A stretch of DNA of 64,000 nt from Fulvivirga marina (GCF_016775155.1 NZ_JAEUGD010000058.1:1-64000); one strand, 5' to 3'; positions 42,661 through 53,028 are shown, numbered from the stretch's first letter. The notes: generated by a model not told the origin, from the letters alone. A program made the numbers and translations.

Positions 42661-45600
42661 TTAAAATTCAATATTTAATCCAACTGTATATGCGCGAGGA
42701 ACGGGATAACGACCATTGTCAACATTAATCAGTATTCCTTTACTGCTAGTTGCCTGGTCACTGATTTTACCCAATTCAGGATCATATCCGCTGTAGTCGG
42801 TGAAGGTCAGTAAGTTTTGACCTGATATGTATAACTTCAGCGCCGAGATTTTAGCTTTGCTTAAAAGCGCTTTTGGGAAATTATACCCCAACTGTACGTT
42901 TTGAAGTCTCACATATGTTCCATCCTCGATATATCTGTCTGAAATTCTACGGTTGTTGTCATGCCACTGGTTATATCGTGGAATGTCTGCACCTGTATTG
43001 TCAGCTGTATATCGATCTAAAACACTAGCCGATTGGTTGTTATATAAACTATTCATCGCTTCGGTCTGTCTTCGGGTATAGTTGAAAATGTCACCACCAA
43101 AACTTCCGTAAACGAATACACTCAAATCAATACCTTTATAACTTACCGTATTGGTCAACCCAAGGGTAAAATCAGGGTTAGGATCCCCGATGACCTCTAC
43201 ATCCTGGTCATCAATAATACCATTCCCATCAAGGTCCTTATACTTAATATCCCCATACCATAAGCCATCAGGTTTTACATCCAACCCTGTTTCAAGGCTA
43301 TTCAATTCTTCTTCTGTGGTATATAAGCCATCGGTCACATAACCGTAGAACACTCCCACCGGGTAACCTGCCTGGGTATATGCTACTAGTGATTTCGTAC
43401 CATACTCATCAAATTCCCCCTTTACGGCGGCATCAGAAGTATTTAAGAAGTCCAGCTCATTTTTATAATGACTAAATACGGCAGTGGTAGACCAAGTGAG
43501 GTTTTCTTTACTAATATTATTAGAGGTCAAACTAATATCTATCCCTCTATTTGTAATTTGACCATCGTTAGTTACCGGGGTTTTTATATCATCCCATTCT
43601 GTTCCCAAACCTGAAAAAGCTCCTAATTGCGTATTCAACAACATATCAGTGGATACTTTCTTATACAAATCCACAGATAGCTCGATTTTGCTCTCCAATA
43701 GTGATGCATCAATGCCTGTATTATAAGTTACTACAGACTCCCAACCCAAGTCTGGGTTAGGCACATTGGCGGGTACGCTTCCATTACCAAAGGCTGAAAT
43801 ATTTACGAGGTTAACATTGGCCGTATACAGATTAGCGCCTGTATTTTGATTTCCTACGACACCATAACCAGCCCTTAATTTTAAGCTGTTTACCACAGGG
43901 AGATCACTTGCAAAAGGTTCATTGGTGATAGTCCATGCCGCAGACACAGCAGGAAAGTACCCCCATCTGTTGTTTGAACCAAAGCTTGAAGAGCCATCTG
44001 CTCTCAACGTGGCACTTAAAGCATATTTATCTTTGTAGGCGTAGTTTAACCTACCGAAATAGGATTCCATCGCCCATTCACCTGCTCCTCCTCCAATCAT
44101 TTCTCCTGAGTCATTACCACCCTCTCCAGCATTCAGCGAAGGCAAATTCAATGTAAGGTTTACTCTACTGGCTTGCAGATAGTCATATTTATTATGTTGA
44201 GCCTCATGCCCCAGCGTTACATATACATTATGAACACTACCAAATGTCTTACTGTAGGTTAAGTAGTTCTTAATTACATAATACAAGCTTTGATTTCTTT
44301 GCTCCATAAGCTTACTCGGGCTAATTATGCTGACGTTGAGTTCTTCGTTCTCAACAAAGGGCTGGTACGCCTTGCCATCGGCCAGCGTGTAATCATAATT
44401 CAACTCATTTCTTAGAGAAAGCCCCTCAATGAACTTAATCTCTCCATAAACTGAACCTATGAGTCGTGAGTTAATAGATCGGACATCTCTTAAATTGGCC
44501 TGCGCTACAGGATTTGACGGGTTACCCACCAAAGAATTCCCTACTCTGATCTGTCCTACGTAATCACCATGCACATCCCTTACCGGAGCAGAAGGGCTGT
44601 TATAAAGTACAACACTCGTAACTGCATCAAACGCATCAGTAAGCCCTATACGCTGATTGCTTCGACTTGCATTTATACTAAAACCAGCTGTTAACCACTC
44701 TTTTAAATCACTGTCAACATTGGCTCTTAAAGAGTATCTTTCAAAGTCGGTCCCTATAAGTATTCCTTTTTGGTTGAACTGCCCTAGTGAAAAGTAATAA
44801 TTGGTCTTGTTTTGACCTCCTGATAGTGCCAGCACATTGCTCTGTACACTCCCTTTTTGGTATATTTCATCCTGCCAGTCAGTACCGTGCCCTAAAATTG
44901 AAGGGTCGGCATACTCAGGATTAACAGGTGTATTCCCTCCGGTCACCTCATTGATTTCTGCTGTAACTGCACTTTGATACCTTGCGTATTCCTGCAAATC
45001 CAGTACGTCAAGCTTTTTAGGAATCGTCTGAACACCGTAAAAAGTATTAAAAGTAAGTTTCCCCTCACCTATTTTTCCTTTTTTAGTTGTAATTAAAACT
45101 ACACCGTTTGCTGCCCTAGAACCGTAAATAGCTTGTGCCGATGCATCCTTTAGCACATCAATGGACTCAATATCGGAAGGATTAAGTGTGGCCAACACGC
45201 TCTGAGTAGTTTGCCCTTCTCCTCCTCCAAGGAAGTTCTGGTTGAGCGAATTGCTTTCTGCTGCAATTGGAACCCCATCAATTACATAAAGAGGCTCATT
45301 ACCATTCACTGAGGTCAATCCCCTTATACGAACCGAGACACCTCCTCCTGGCTGCCCACCATTGGAGCTAACGGATACACCGGCCAAGCGCCCCTGAATA
45401 GCCTGATCTACCCCCGCCAGAGGAAGGTTCTCAATTTTTTTCTGGTCGAGAGATGATATTGATGTTGTTACATTTGATTTCTCAATTGATCCATAACCTA
45501 TAACAACAACTTCCCCCAACATGCTGATGTCTTCTTCCAGCACAATATCGATTGTTGACTGTCCATTAACAGGCACTTCCTGAGGGCTAAACCCAATGAA

Positions 45601-45840
45601 GCTAAAAAGCAATGTAGCATTGTCTGAAACGGTTAACTGGAATTTCCCGTCTGTATCAGAGGCTGTACCATTGGTGGTTCCTTTTTCAAGGACCGTAACC
45701 CCTGGCATAGGCTCCTTATTATTGTCCAGCACAGTACCCGAGACCTGGTTTTGTGCCAGGACTATCTGACCATAAAAGCAAAACAACGCTACCAGCATAA
45801 TGCGTCTTTTGCTTAGTTTTCTTAAATAATGATTCAACAT
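42661..45840 (-). CDS. SusC/RagA family TonB-linked outer-membrane transporter
   Basis: 1059 residues: signal peptide ending at VLAQ, a carboxypeptidase-like regulatory domain (VSGTVLDNNKEPMPGVTVLEKGT), TonB-box region and plug (VVVIGYG, RIRGLTSVNGNEPLYVIDGVPI), and a beta-barrel with the SusC-type DLDGNGIIDDQDVEVIG calcium-like motif. It imports oligosaccharides across the outer membrane with SusD as lid. First gene of the leftward SusC-SusD-SGBP operon, divergent from GH26. A TACCTTTG box on the minus strand (45906-45913) is a possible promoter. Confidence 0.95.
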   Translation of the reverse strand: MLNHYLRKLSKRRIMLVALFCFYGQIVLAQNQVSGTVLDNNKEPMPGVTVLEKGTTNGTASDTDGKFQLTVSDNATLLFSFIGFSPQEVPVNGQSTIDIVLEEDISMLGEVVVIGYGSIEKSNVTTSISSLDQKKIENLPLAGVDQAIQGRLAGVSVSSNGGQPGGGVSVRIRGLTSVNGNEPLYVIDGVPIAAESNSLNQNFLGGGEGQTTQSVLATLNPSDIESIDVLKDASAQAIYGSRAANGVVLITTKKGKIGEGKLTFNTFYGVQTIPKKLDVLDLQEYARYQSAVTAEINEVTGGNTPVNPEYADPSILGHGTDWQDEIYQKGSVQSNVLALSGGQNKTNYYFSLGQFNQKGILIGTDFERYSLRANVDSDLKEWLTAGFSINASRSNQRIGLTDAFDAVTSVVLYNSPSAPVRDVHGDYVGQIRVGNSLVGNPSNPVAQANLRDVRSINSRLIGSVYGEIKFIEGLSLRNELNYDYTLADGKAYQPFVENEELNVSIISPSKLMEQRNQSLYYVIKNYLTYSKTFGSVHNVYVTLGHEAQHNKYDYLQASRVNLTLNLPSLNAGEGGNDSGEMIGGGAGEWAMESYFGRLNYAYKDKYALSATLRADGSSSFGSNNRWGYFPAVSAAWTITNEPFASDLPVVNSLKLRAGYGVVGNQNTGANLYTANVNLVNISAFGNGSVPANVPNPDLGWESVVTYNTGIDASLLESKIELSVDLYKKVSTDMLLNTQLGAFSGLGTEWDDIKTPVTNDGQITNRGIDISLTSNNISKENLTWSTTAVFSHYKNELDFLNTSDAAVKGEFDEYGTKSLVAYTQAGYPVGVFYGYVTDGLYTTEEELNSLETGLDVKPDGLWYGDIKYKDLDGNGIIDDQDVEVIGDPNPDFTLGLTNTVSYKGIDLSVFVYGSFGGDIFNYTRRQTEAMNSLYNNQSASVLDRYTADNTGADIPRYNQWHDNNRRISDRYIEDGTYVRLQNVQLGYNFPKALLSKAKISALKLYISGQNLLTFTDYSGYDPELGKISDQATSSKGILINVDNGRYPVPRAYTVGLNIEF

Positions 45841-46233
45841 ATTCTTCCGGTTTATAAGGTAAGGTTATTTAGTTATTTGCCCGCAAAATGATTATTTAGT
45901 GCTATCAAAGGTAATGGAAAGATCAGCCTTTAGTTAATGCTATTTTGTCAATTGCCAATAATATATTTAATCTAACCAGCGCATATTTACAGAGGTATAC
46001 CCCGCTTCAATATCGATAAAATGAAGATTACCGGATTTTATCGAACAAACCCGAAACATTTTTAATAATAGATAATCAGGAGCCTTTCTTCCGAGGTCAC
46101 TCCCTACAAAAAGACAGAAAACGTTACCATATTTTGAAACTTGCAGTTATTTGTCAATACTTTGATAAAATCATATTAATAGTCAGCCTTCTGGATGCTT
46201 AGCTTTGACATAAGTGTTTCAAATACAATTATA
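45841..46233. promoter_or_regulatory. Divergent control region between SusC and GH26
   Basis: 393-nt spacer separating two operons of the same pathway. Near its centre is a 10-bp perfect inverted repeat, TCGATAAAAT (46013-46022) and ATTTTATCGA (46035-46044), with a 12-nt spacer. A minus-strand TAnnTTTG-type box lies at 45906-45913, and a direct repeat TTATTTAGT at 45865-45873 and 45892-45900. Shared regulation of both operons through the dyad is inferred. Confidence 0.5.
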
Positions 46234-47382
46234 ATGCGGAAGCTCAAGCCTAATAATTTTTATATAAAGCCATGGATAGGATGGTTCTTTTTAATGGCTG
46301 CTATATCAAGTTCATGCAAATCGCTTTACAATACTGAGTATCCAAAACCTGATTTAGTAGACACAAAACCTGCCAGAAGCATACAGAAGTTACACAAAGC
46401 CCTTTTTTATGTCTCAAAAGAAGGGTTTGCTGTTGGACAACAAGATGCCACCAGCTATGGCATAGGCTGGAAGCATTGGGAAAATCCAGATAGGATCAGA
46501 AGCGATGCAAACGAGATCACTGGAGATTTTACGGCCGTTAGCGGGTTTGACCTGGGAGACATTGAACATAATGCTGAGCATAACCTGGATGGCGTACCTT
46601 TTAATATTATGCGAGAGCTCATTATCGATGCTTATAAAAAAGGCGGTATCATTACCATAAGCTGGCATACAGACAACCCTGTTTCGGATGGTGACTCGTG
46701 GGATAAAACTCCGGCAGTTGCAGAAATACTTGCTGGAGGTAAAACCACTGAAAAGTTTGAACTGTGGGTAGAGCGTTTGGCAGGATTCATAAAAACCTTA
46801 CGTTACAGAGGTAGGCCCATACCCATTATATTCAGACCATATCACGAAATGAATGGCTCGTGGTTTTGGTGGGGAGAAACCAACTGTTCTACTTCAGATT
46901 ATATTAAGTTATGGAGAAAGACGGTCGTCTTGCTTAGAGATAAATACAAGTTACATAATATCCTTTATGCATACTCTCCCAACAAGCTTGCCCCAAGTGA
47001 TGACTACCTGAAATACTATCCGGGAGATGATTATGTGGACATCCTTGGTGTAGACATCTATGATTTTAATAATGCCGAAGATTATAAAACTGCCGTTGCC
47101 AAAGACCTGGCACTGGTAAAGAGTATCGCTGAAGAAAAAAACAAACTATTTGCTTTTACAGAAACCGGGCTTGAAAAAGTACAAACGCCCGATTGGTTTA
47201 CAAGTGTTTTGTACCCCGTGGTGGAAAATTCAGGTATTGCCTGGGTATTGTTTTGGAGAAATAGTAAAAAGTCTCACCATTACCTGCCCTACAAGGGACA
47301 CATGAACGAAACTGATTTCAAAAGATTCGAAGCAATGCCCAAAACCATGTTCTTAAAAGACATCTCTAAACTCAACTACTGA
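46234..47382 (+). CDS. GH26 beta-mannanase, lipoprotein
   Basis: 382 residues from the ATG at 46234, which gives a lipoprotein signal (MAAISSSC, Cys28); an ATG at 46195 would add 13 residues before it. GH26 barrel with acid/base Glu205 in FRPYHEMNGSWFWWG and nucleophile Glu310 in FAFTETGLEK, and the conserved TISWHTDNP region. Cleaves the mannan backbone, typically giving mannobiose, the compound used by the three genes that follow. Only 3 nt separate it from the symporter gene. Confidence 0.94.
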   Translation: MRKLKPNNFYIKPWIGWFFLMAAISSSCKSLYNTEYPKPDLVDTKPARSIQKLHKALFYVSKEGFAVGQQDATSYGIGWKHWENPDRIRSDANEITGDFTAVSGFDLGDIEHNAEHNLDGVPFNIMRELIIDAYKKGGIITISWHTDNPVSDGDSWDKTPAVAEILAGGKTTEKFELWVERLAGFIKTLRYRGRPIPIIFRPYHEMNGSWFWWGETNCSTSDYIKLWRKTVVLLRDKYKLHNILYAYSPNKLAPSDDYLKYYPGDDYVDILGVDIYDFNNAEDYKTAVAKDLALVKSIAEEKNKLFAFTETGLEKVQTPDWFTSVLYPVVENSGIAWVLFWRNSKKSHHYLPYKGHMNETDFKRFEAMPKTMFLKDISKLNY

Positions 47383-47385
47383 TCT

Positions 47386-49218
47386 ATGCTTCATCTGTTA
47401 GATGTAGGTATCATAGGAGCCTACCTGCTTATTACAATTATTATTGGTCTGGCCGCCAGAAAGAAAGCCCAAAAAAGTACCGGAGACTATTTAATGGGTG
47501 GGAAGTCCATCCCGTGGTATCTGTTGGGGCTTTCCAACGCATCAGGCATGTTTGATATTTCAGGTACCATCTGGCTGGTAACGCTGATGTTTGTCTATGG
47601 AATAAAAAGCGCTTGGATACCCTGGTTATGGCCGGTCTTTAACCAGATATTTTTAATGGTCTATCTTTCCAAATGGCTAAGGAGATCAAACGTAACCACA
47701 GGTGCTGAGTGGATACATACACGATTCGGTGCCGGGAAAGGAGGCAAACTCTCACAAACCATTATTGTTGTATTTGCGCTGTTAAGTTGTTTAGGCTTTT
47801 TGGCCTATGGATTTATTGGCCTGGGAAAATTTGTTGAAATTTTTATACCCTGGGAGATGGTATCCGGCTACCTGCCTTTCCATGTCCCTCCTGCCTACGT
47901 ACCCCATTTTTATGGTATTATTTTTACACTGTTTGCTGTGTTCTATTCTCTCCTTGGGGGCATGTCCGGCATTGTATGGGCCGACGTCGTTCAGTTCTCG
48001 ATAATGACCATTGCTGCGCTGGTAATCGGATATTTAGGTTTCGTCGCTGTTGGTGACCACTTGGTCAATATTCCAGATGGGTGGATGAGCCCATTTTTCG
48101 GTTGGGAACTGGATTTGGACTGGAGCGCTATTATTCCAGCAGTGAATGAAAAAATCACATCAGATGGTTATGGGCTGTTCACGGCCTTTTTCATGATGAT
48201 GGTATTTAAAGGTGTTTTGGTCAGTTTGGCAGGGCCAGCACCCAACTATGACATGCAGAAAATTCTTTCTACCAAATCTCCTCAGGAAGCTTCTAAAATG
48301 AGTGGGTTTGTCTCGGTGGTCTTAATGCCCATCCGCTACCTGATGATTGCAGGGTTTGCTGCGCTGGCTCTGATATTTTACGATAAATTGGACCTGCTTA
48401 CAGCTTCAGGCACAATAGATTTCGAATTGATCCTGCCAGCTGCCATAAAAGAATTTGCTCCAGTTGGCCTGCTGGGACTTTTACTAGCAGGGCTTTTGGC
48501 AGCATTTATGTCAACGTTTGCTGGTACGCTCAATGCCGCCCAGGCTTATCTTATCAATGATATTTACCTGAAACATAAAAAAGGAAAAGTCACACATCGT
48601 CAGATCAAATGGATGAATTATGGTTCGGGGATCATTGTGGTAAGTGTAAGTATTATTCTGGGCTTTTTCGTTCAAGATGTAAACTCGGTACTACAATGGT
48701 TAGTCTCCGCACTTTTTGGTAGCTACGTGGTAGCCAATGTACTAAAATGGCACTGGTGGAGATTTAATGGAGAGGGTTTTTTCTGGGGCATGGTTGCAGG
48801 TATGATCCCCGCGCTTATTTTACCACTCGTATTCTCTGCCACACTCGACCTTTACTACTTCCCTATCTTATTAGTAACATCGATCATTGGTTGTGTGGGA
48901 GGTACCTACACTGCTCCGCCAACAGAAGAAGCAGTTTTAAAATCTTTTTACACTAATGTAAGGCCATGGGGATTTTGGAAACCCGTTTATAGCAAGCTGG
49001 TTCAGGAAAAAGGCAACTTCAAAAAGAATGCTGATTTTGGTTTAGATATGTTCAATGTTGCGGTAGGTATTATAGCTCAAACCACCTTGGTGCTATTACC
49101 CATGTACATCGTTTTCCGGCAGCTATTCCCTATCTATATTCTTGTTGCCATACTAGCTCTTAGTATAATCCTATTGAAAAAATTCTGGTGGAATAAATTA
49201 AAAATTGACCTTGACTAA
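47386..49218 (+). CDS. Sodium:solute symporter for mannobiose-type sugars
   Basis: 610-residue SSS-family transporter with about 13-14 TM helices. Family blocks are visible: the TM1 region, GGKSIPWYLLGLSNASGMFDISG, AEWIHTRFG and GLLLAGLLAAFMSTFAGTLNAAQAYLINDIY. Members in mannan loci carry disaccharides across the inner membrane; mannobiose is the likely cargo given GH26 before it and epimerase/phosphorylase after it. 6 nt before GH130. Confidence 0.9.
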   Translation: MLHLLDVGIIGAYLLITIIIGLAARKKAQKSTGDYLMGGKSIPWYLLGLSNASGMFDISGTIWLVTLMFVYGIKSAWIPWLWPVFNQIFLMVYLSKWLRRSNVTTGAEWIHTRFGAGKGGKLSQTIIVVFALLSCLGFLAYGFIGLGKFVEIFIPWEMVSGYLPFHVPPAYVPHFYGIIFTLFAVFYSLLGGMSGIVWADVVQFSIMTIAALVIGYLGFVAVGDHLVNIPDGWMSPFFGWELDLDWSAIIPAVNEKITSDGYGLFTAFFMMMVFKGVLVSLAGPAPNYDMQKILSTKSPQEASKMSGFVSVVLMPIRYLMIAGFAALALIFYDKLDLLTASGTIDFELILPAAIKEFAPVGLLGLLLAGLLAAFMSTFAGTLNAAQAYLINDIYLKHKKGKVTHRQIKWMNYGSGIIVVSVSIILGFFVQDVNSVLQWLVSALFGSYVVANVLKWHWWRFNGEGFFWGMVAGMIPALILPLVFSATLDLYYFPILLVTSIIGCVGGTYTAPPTEEAVLKSFYTNVRPWGFWKPVYSKLVQEKGNFKKNADFGLDMFNVAVGIIAQTTLVLLPMYIVFRQLFPIYILVAILALSIILLKKFWWNKLKIDLD

Positions 49219-49224
49219 AAACTT

Positions 49225-50406
49225 ATGAAAAACACTGATACAGAAAATCAATTCAGAGAAATCAAAAAACAACATGCCTGTTTAATTACCCGTGAAAACA
49301 AACCCGTAAAGGAATCTAATGGTATTTTTAACCGGTATGAATACCCAATCGTAACTGCTAATCATACACCACTTCACTGGAGGTATGATTTGAATCCCGA
49401 AACAAATCCTCATGCCTTAGAGCGAATAGGTATCAATGGTACATTTAATGCCGGCGCCATTAAGTGGGAAGATAAATATGTGCTATGCCTTCGGGTAGAA
49501 GGCAATGACAGAAAGTCTTTCTTTGCCATGGCTGAAAGCCCTAATGGCGTTGACAACTTTACTTTTTGGGATAAACCGTGTGTTATACCTGAAATACCGG
49601 AGAATCCGGACACCAATGTATACGACATGCGATTGACAGCCCATGAAGACGGATGGATCTATGGGGTGTTTTGCACAGAACGAAAAGACCCCAATGCCCC
49701 GGCAGGGGATACCAGTACTGCAACGGCAAATGCTGGCATTGTAAGAACTAAAGACCTAATCAACTGGGAAAGGTTGCCAGACCTTATCTCCAAGTCATCA
49801 CAGCAGCGTAATGTGGTGCTTCACCCCGAATTTATCAATGGCAAATATGCTATTTACACACGTCCACAGGATGGATTTATTGAAGTAGGAAGCGGAGGGG
49901 GAATAGGTTTAGGCTTCATTACCGACATATGCAATCCAATTTTGGAAGATGAAAGGGTCATCAACAACAAGGTATACCATACGGTCTATGAACTTAAAAA
50001 TGGATTGGGGCCAGCCCCTATAAAAACAAGCAAGGGTTGGCTACACCTGGCCCATGGTGTTCGCAACACCGCGGCCGGCCTACGCTATACTTTGTATATG
50101 TTCATGACTGACTTAAATGACATCTCCAAAGTAACCTATCAGCCGGGAGGACATTTCATGGCTCCTATCAACGGGGAAAGAGTTGGGGATGTTTCTAATG
50201 TATTGTTTTGCAATGGGTGGGTTGCAGATGAGGATGGCACTGTATTTATTTACTACGCTTCTTCTGATACACGCATGCATGTAGCAGTCTCATCTATAGA
50301 CAAATTGCTTGAATATGTAATGAACACACCAAAAGACAGGTATTCATCGGCCAAATCAGTAGAAACAATTTTGGACCTTATTGAAAAAAATCAGGGACTA
50401 TATTGA
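49225..50406 (+). CDS. GH130 mannosylglucose phosphorylase
   Basis: 393 residues matching GH130 subfamily 1, 4-O-beta-D-mannosyl-D-glucose phosphorylase. The block GINGTFNAGAIKWEDKYVL and the catalytic Asp134 in NVYDMRLTAHEDGWIYG are typical, as are RNVVLHPEF and GPAPIKTSKGWLHLAHG. It splits mannosylglucose with phosphate into mannose 1-phosphate and glucose in the cytoplasm (no signal peptide). Together with the next gene it forms the known mannobiose catabolic pair of Bacteroidota. Confidence 0.93.
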   Translation: MKNTDTENQFREIKKQHACLITRENKPVKESNGIFNRYEYPIVTANHTPLHWRYDLNPETNPHALERIGINGTFNAGAIKWEDKYVLCLRVEGNDRKSFFAMAESPNGVDNFTFWDKPCVIPEIPENPDTNVYDMRLTAHEDGWIYGVFCTERKDPNAPAGDTSTATANAGIVRTKDLINWERLPDLISKSSQQRNVVLHPEFINGKYAIYTRPQDGFIEVGSGGGIGLGFITDICNPILEDERVINNKVYHTVYELKNGLGPAPIKTSKGWLHLAHGVRNTAAGLRYTLYMFMTDLNDISKVTYQPGGHFMAPINGERVGDVSNVLFCNGWVADEDGTVFIYYASSDTRMHVAVSSIDKLLEYVMNTPKDRYSSAKSVETILDLIEKNQGLY

Positions 50407-51593
50407 TGTGTGAGCCATACATAGAATTAAGATCAGAGCTTGATGCTGAGTTACTTCGTATTTTAAACTATTGGGTACTAAACACATTAGATGAGGCTAA
50501 TGGCGGATTTTCCGGAATGATCGATCACTATAATCAGATAATTCCAAATGCCTCCAAAGGCATCATATTAAACAGCAGAATATTATGGGCTTTCTCTGCG
50601 GCTTCCAATCATTTAAAAACGCAGAAGTATACTTCTATATGCCACAGAGCTTTTGACTATATCAAGAATCACTTTTATGACACCCGGCATAAAGGTGTAT
50701 TTTGGGAAGTAGATCATAAGGGCAACCCAATTAATAAAAGGAAGCAAGTCTATGCACAGGCATTCTGCATCTATGCCTTTTCAGAATACTACATCCACTC
50801 ACAAAATGAGGAAGCCAAACGCCTGGCCATAGAAATCTTCGACTGTATAGAAAAGTATTCCAAAGATGACGAAAAAGGAGGCTACATGGAGGCCTTTGGT
50901 GAGGACTGGAGCACACTGGATGATGTACGCCTAAGCACCAAGGATATGAATGCAGATAAAACCATGAATACGCACCTTCATATACTGGAAGCTTATACCA
51001 CCCTGCTTAAAATTCATAAAAGCAAAAAAGTGAGGGACTCCCTGCATCACTTGGTCAATATTTTCCAAAATAATTTTCTCAATAAGAAAAACCATTACGA
51101 ACTCTTTTTCGACAGAGACTGGAACCTGCTCAGTAACACAGTGTCTTATGGCCATGATATAGAATCGGCCTGGCTGGTACTTGAAGCTGCAAAGTGCATA
51201 CCTGATAAAGACCTACAAACTGCATGTGAAACATCCGTCATAAAAGTGGCGGATACATTTTTGAATGAGGCTATTGACGCTGAAGGCGCTGTGATGAATG
51301 AAAAGAACATGGATACAGGGTCTTTGGATGATGACCGGCATTGGTGGCCTCAGGTAGAGGCCATGGTCGGAATGAAGTATGCCCACATGCTTACGGGGAA
51401 CAACAGGTATCTGGAAAAATCTATCGGTATCTGGAAATTCACAAAAAAACATTTGATTGATTGTCAAAATGGGGAGTGGCACTTTAGAGTAGACCGAAAT
51501 GGGAACGCCTATACCGAGGAATACAAAGTAAGCATGTGGAAGGCCCCTTACCATACTACCCGCGCATGTATCATTTTAGCATCAGCAACATGA
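50406..51593 (+). CDS. AGE family epimerase, cellobiose/mannobiose 2-epimerase
   Basis: 395 residues from the ATG at 50406, which shares one base with the GH130 TGA stop. Alpha/alpha-barrel epimerase; catalytic histidines are recognisable in MNTHLHILEAY (His190/192), SYGHDIESAW (His250) and WKAPYHTTR near the end, with RHWWPQVEA. Converts mannobiose to mannosylglucose (and cellobiose to glucosylmannose), supplying GH130. Cytoplasmic. The gene pair order phosphorylase-epimerase and the overlap support one functional unit. Confidence 0.92.
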   Translation: MCEPYIELRSELDAELLRILNYWVLNTLDEANGGFSGMIDHYNQIIPNASKGIILNSRILWAFSAASNHLKTQKYTSICHRAFDYIKNHFYDTRHKGVFWEVDHKGNPINKRKQVYAQAFCIYAFSEYYIHSQNEEAKRLAIEIFDCIEKYSKDDEKGGYMEAFGEDWSTLDDVRLSTKDMNADKTMNTHLHILEAYTTLLKIHKSKKVRDSLHHLVNIFQNNFLNKKNHYELFFDRDWNLLSNTVSYGHDIESAWLVLEAAKCIPDKDLQTACETSVIKVADTFLNEAIDAEGAVMNEKNMDTGSLDDDRHWWPQVEAMVGMKYAHMLTGNNRYLEKSIGIWKFTKKHLIDCQNGEWHFRVDRNGNAYTEEYKVSMWKAPYHTTRACIILASAT

Positions 51594-51685
51594 GAAGTTT
51601 TTGTACTGATTATTTCATTGACTTTGCTGACAAGCCTGCTTCCTGGCTCGTTGAGCATTTACCTGACATGTATTCTTTACCCTAA
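51590..51685 (+). CDS. Possible 31-residue ORF overlapping the epimerase stop
   Basis: ATG at 51590 overlaps the epimerase TGA in an ATGA arrangement and opens 31 codons (MRSFCTDYFIDFADKPASWL then VEHLPDMYSLP and TAA). The overlap is of the kind seen in translational coupling, but the peptide has no known match in my knowledge and could be chance. The following 12 nt lead into the GH5 gene. Confidence 0.3.
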   Translation: MRSFCTDYFIDFADKPASWLVEHLPDMYSLP

Positions 51686-51697
51686 TTTGATCGTATC

Positions 51698-53023
51698 ATG
51701 AAGACACTCAAACTTATACTCATTCTCATCAGCTCACAACTCCTGCTCGCTTGTAAAGTTGCTCATGATTCACGCGTAGCCAGAAAGATACCAATAGAAC
51801 TCATCACTGTTAAAGACGGTATTTTTTATAAGGGAAGCAGCCCTTATTATTTTGTAGGAGCTAATTACTGGTATGGACCTCTAATCGCAGCCAATAACAT
51901 TGGTAATCGTGACCGGCTTGTTAAGGAGCTTGACCTGATGAAGGAATTAGGGATCGACAACCTGCGTATTCTGGTTGGAGCAGAAGGAGATGGAAAAGAC
52001 TCCAGAGTTCATCCGGCATTGCAATATAAGCAAGGGGTATATAATGAGGACTTACTGGATGGGTTGGACTTTTTATTGATGCAAATGCGCAAGAGAAATA
52101 TGTATGCCATCCTATACATGAATAACAACTGGATATGGTCTGGCGGGATGTCGCAATACTTGGAATGGAATGGATATGGCGAAGTACCTAATCCTTTTTT
52201 AGAGGATTACACATGGCCTCAATACATGAATTACACTAAGCAATTTCATACCTGCGAACCTTGCATGGAGGCCTTTTCAAAGCATGTTGCCTTCATTATA
52301 GGACGTACCAACTCGTATACCAAGATTCCATATACACAAGACAACACGATCATGTCATGGCAGGTAGCTAATGAACCCAGAGTATTCAGTCCAGACCATG
52401 AAAAAGCGTTTGCTAAATGGCTGAAAGCCACTGTAGCTCAAATTCAGTCACTGGATTCGATGCACCTTATATCCACTGGCGCTGAGGGCAAGGCAAGTTA
52501 TCTTGATGATATCGACATGTATGAACGTTTGCATACCAATCCCGACATAGATTACTTAACCATGCATATGTGGCCCAAAAACTGGGGATGGTATGATACA
52601 AATAATGAAGAAGAGACCACTAAGATATCGATCGAAAAAGCGAATGCTTATCTGGACGAACATATTGCCATCGCACAAAAACTGCATAAACCTATCGTTA
52701 TGTCAGAGTTTGGGTTCCCGAGAGAAAAAGAGAGCCTCTCCCCCGAAGCTTCCATAGAAAACAGAAATATATTTTATGGTGCTATTATAAAACGTGTACT
52801 TGAAAGTAAAAATAAACAAGACAAACTGAGCGGATTAAATTTCTGGGGCTTTGCCGGATATGGCAAAGCCGATGAGGCCAATAAAGGCAAATGGCAACAT
52901 GGTGACGATTTCCTGGCAGATCCTCCTCAGGAGCCTCAAGGTCTTAACTCTGTATTTGCATCTGATTCTACCACGCTGGAATTGATCCTAAAAGCTAACG
53001 GCGTATTGTCAGGAAAGAAGTGA
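51698..53023 (+). CDS. GH5 beta-mannanase (GH5_7-like), lipoprotein
   Basis: 441 residues with lipoprotein signal (SSQLLLAC, Cys19). The barrel starts FYKGSSPYYFVGANYWYG, a typical GH5_7 mannanase opening. Acid/base Glu226 in SWQVANEPRVF, nucleophile Glu337 in IVMSEFGFPRE, and the conserved YLTMHMWPKNWGWYD segment. Endo-acting on mannan or glucomannan at the cell surface, complementing GH26. Last gene of the rightward GH26 operon, followed by a terminator. Confidence 0.93.
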   Translation: MKTLKLILILISSQLLLACKVAHDSRVARKIPIELITVKDGIFYKGSSPYYFVGANYWYGPLIAANNIGNRDRLVKELDLMKELGIDNLRILVGAEGDGKDSRVHPALQYKQGVYNEDLLDGLDFLLMQMRKRNMYAILYMNNNWIWSGGMSQYLEWNGYGEVPNPFLEDYTWPQYMNYTKQFHTCEPCMEAFSKHVAFIIGRTNSYTKIPYTQDNTIMSWQVANEPRVFSPDHEKAFAKWLKATVAQIQSLDSMHLISTGAEGKASYLDDIDMYERLHTNPDIDYLTMHMWPKNWGWYDTNNEEETTKISIEKANAYLDEHIAIAQKLHKPIVMSEFGFPREKESLSPEASIENRNIFYGAIIKRVLESKNKQDKLSGLNFWGFAGYGKADEANKGKWQHGDDFLADPPQEPQGLNSVFASDSTTLELILKANGVLSGKK

Positions 53024-53028
53024 AATGA

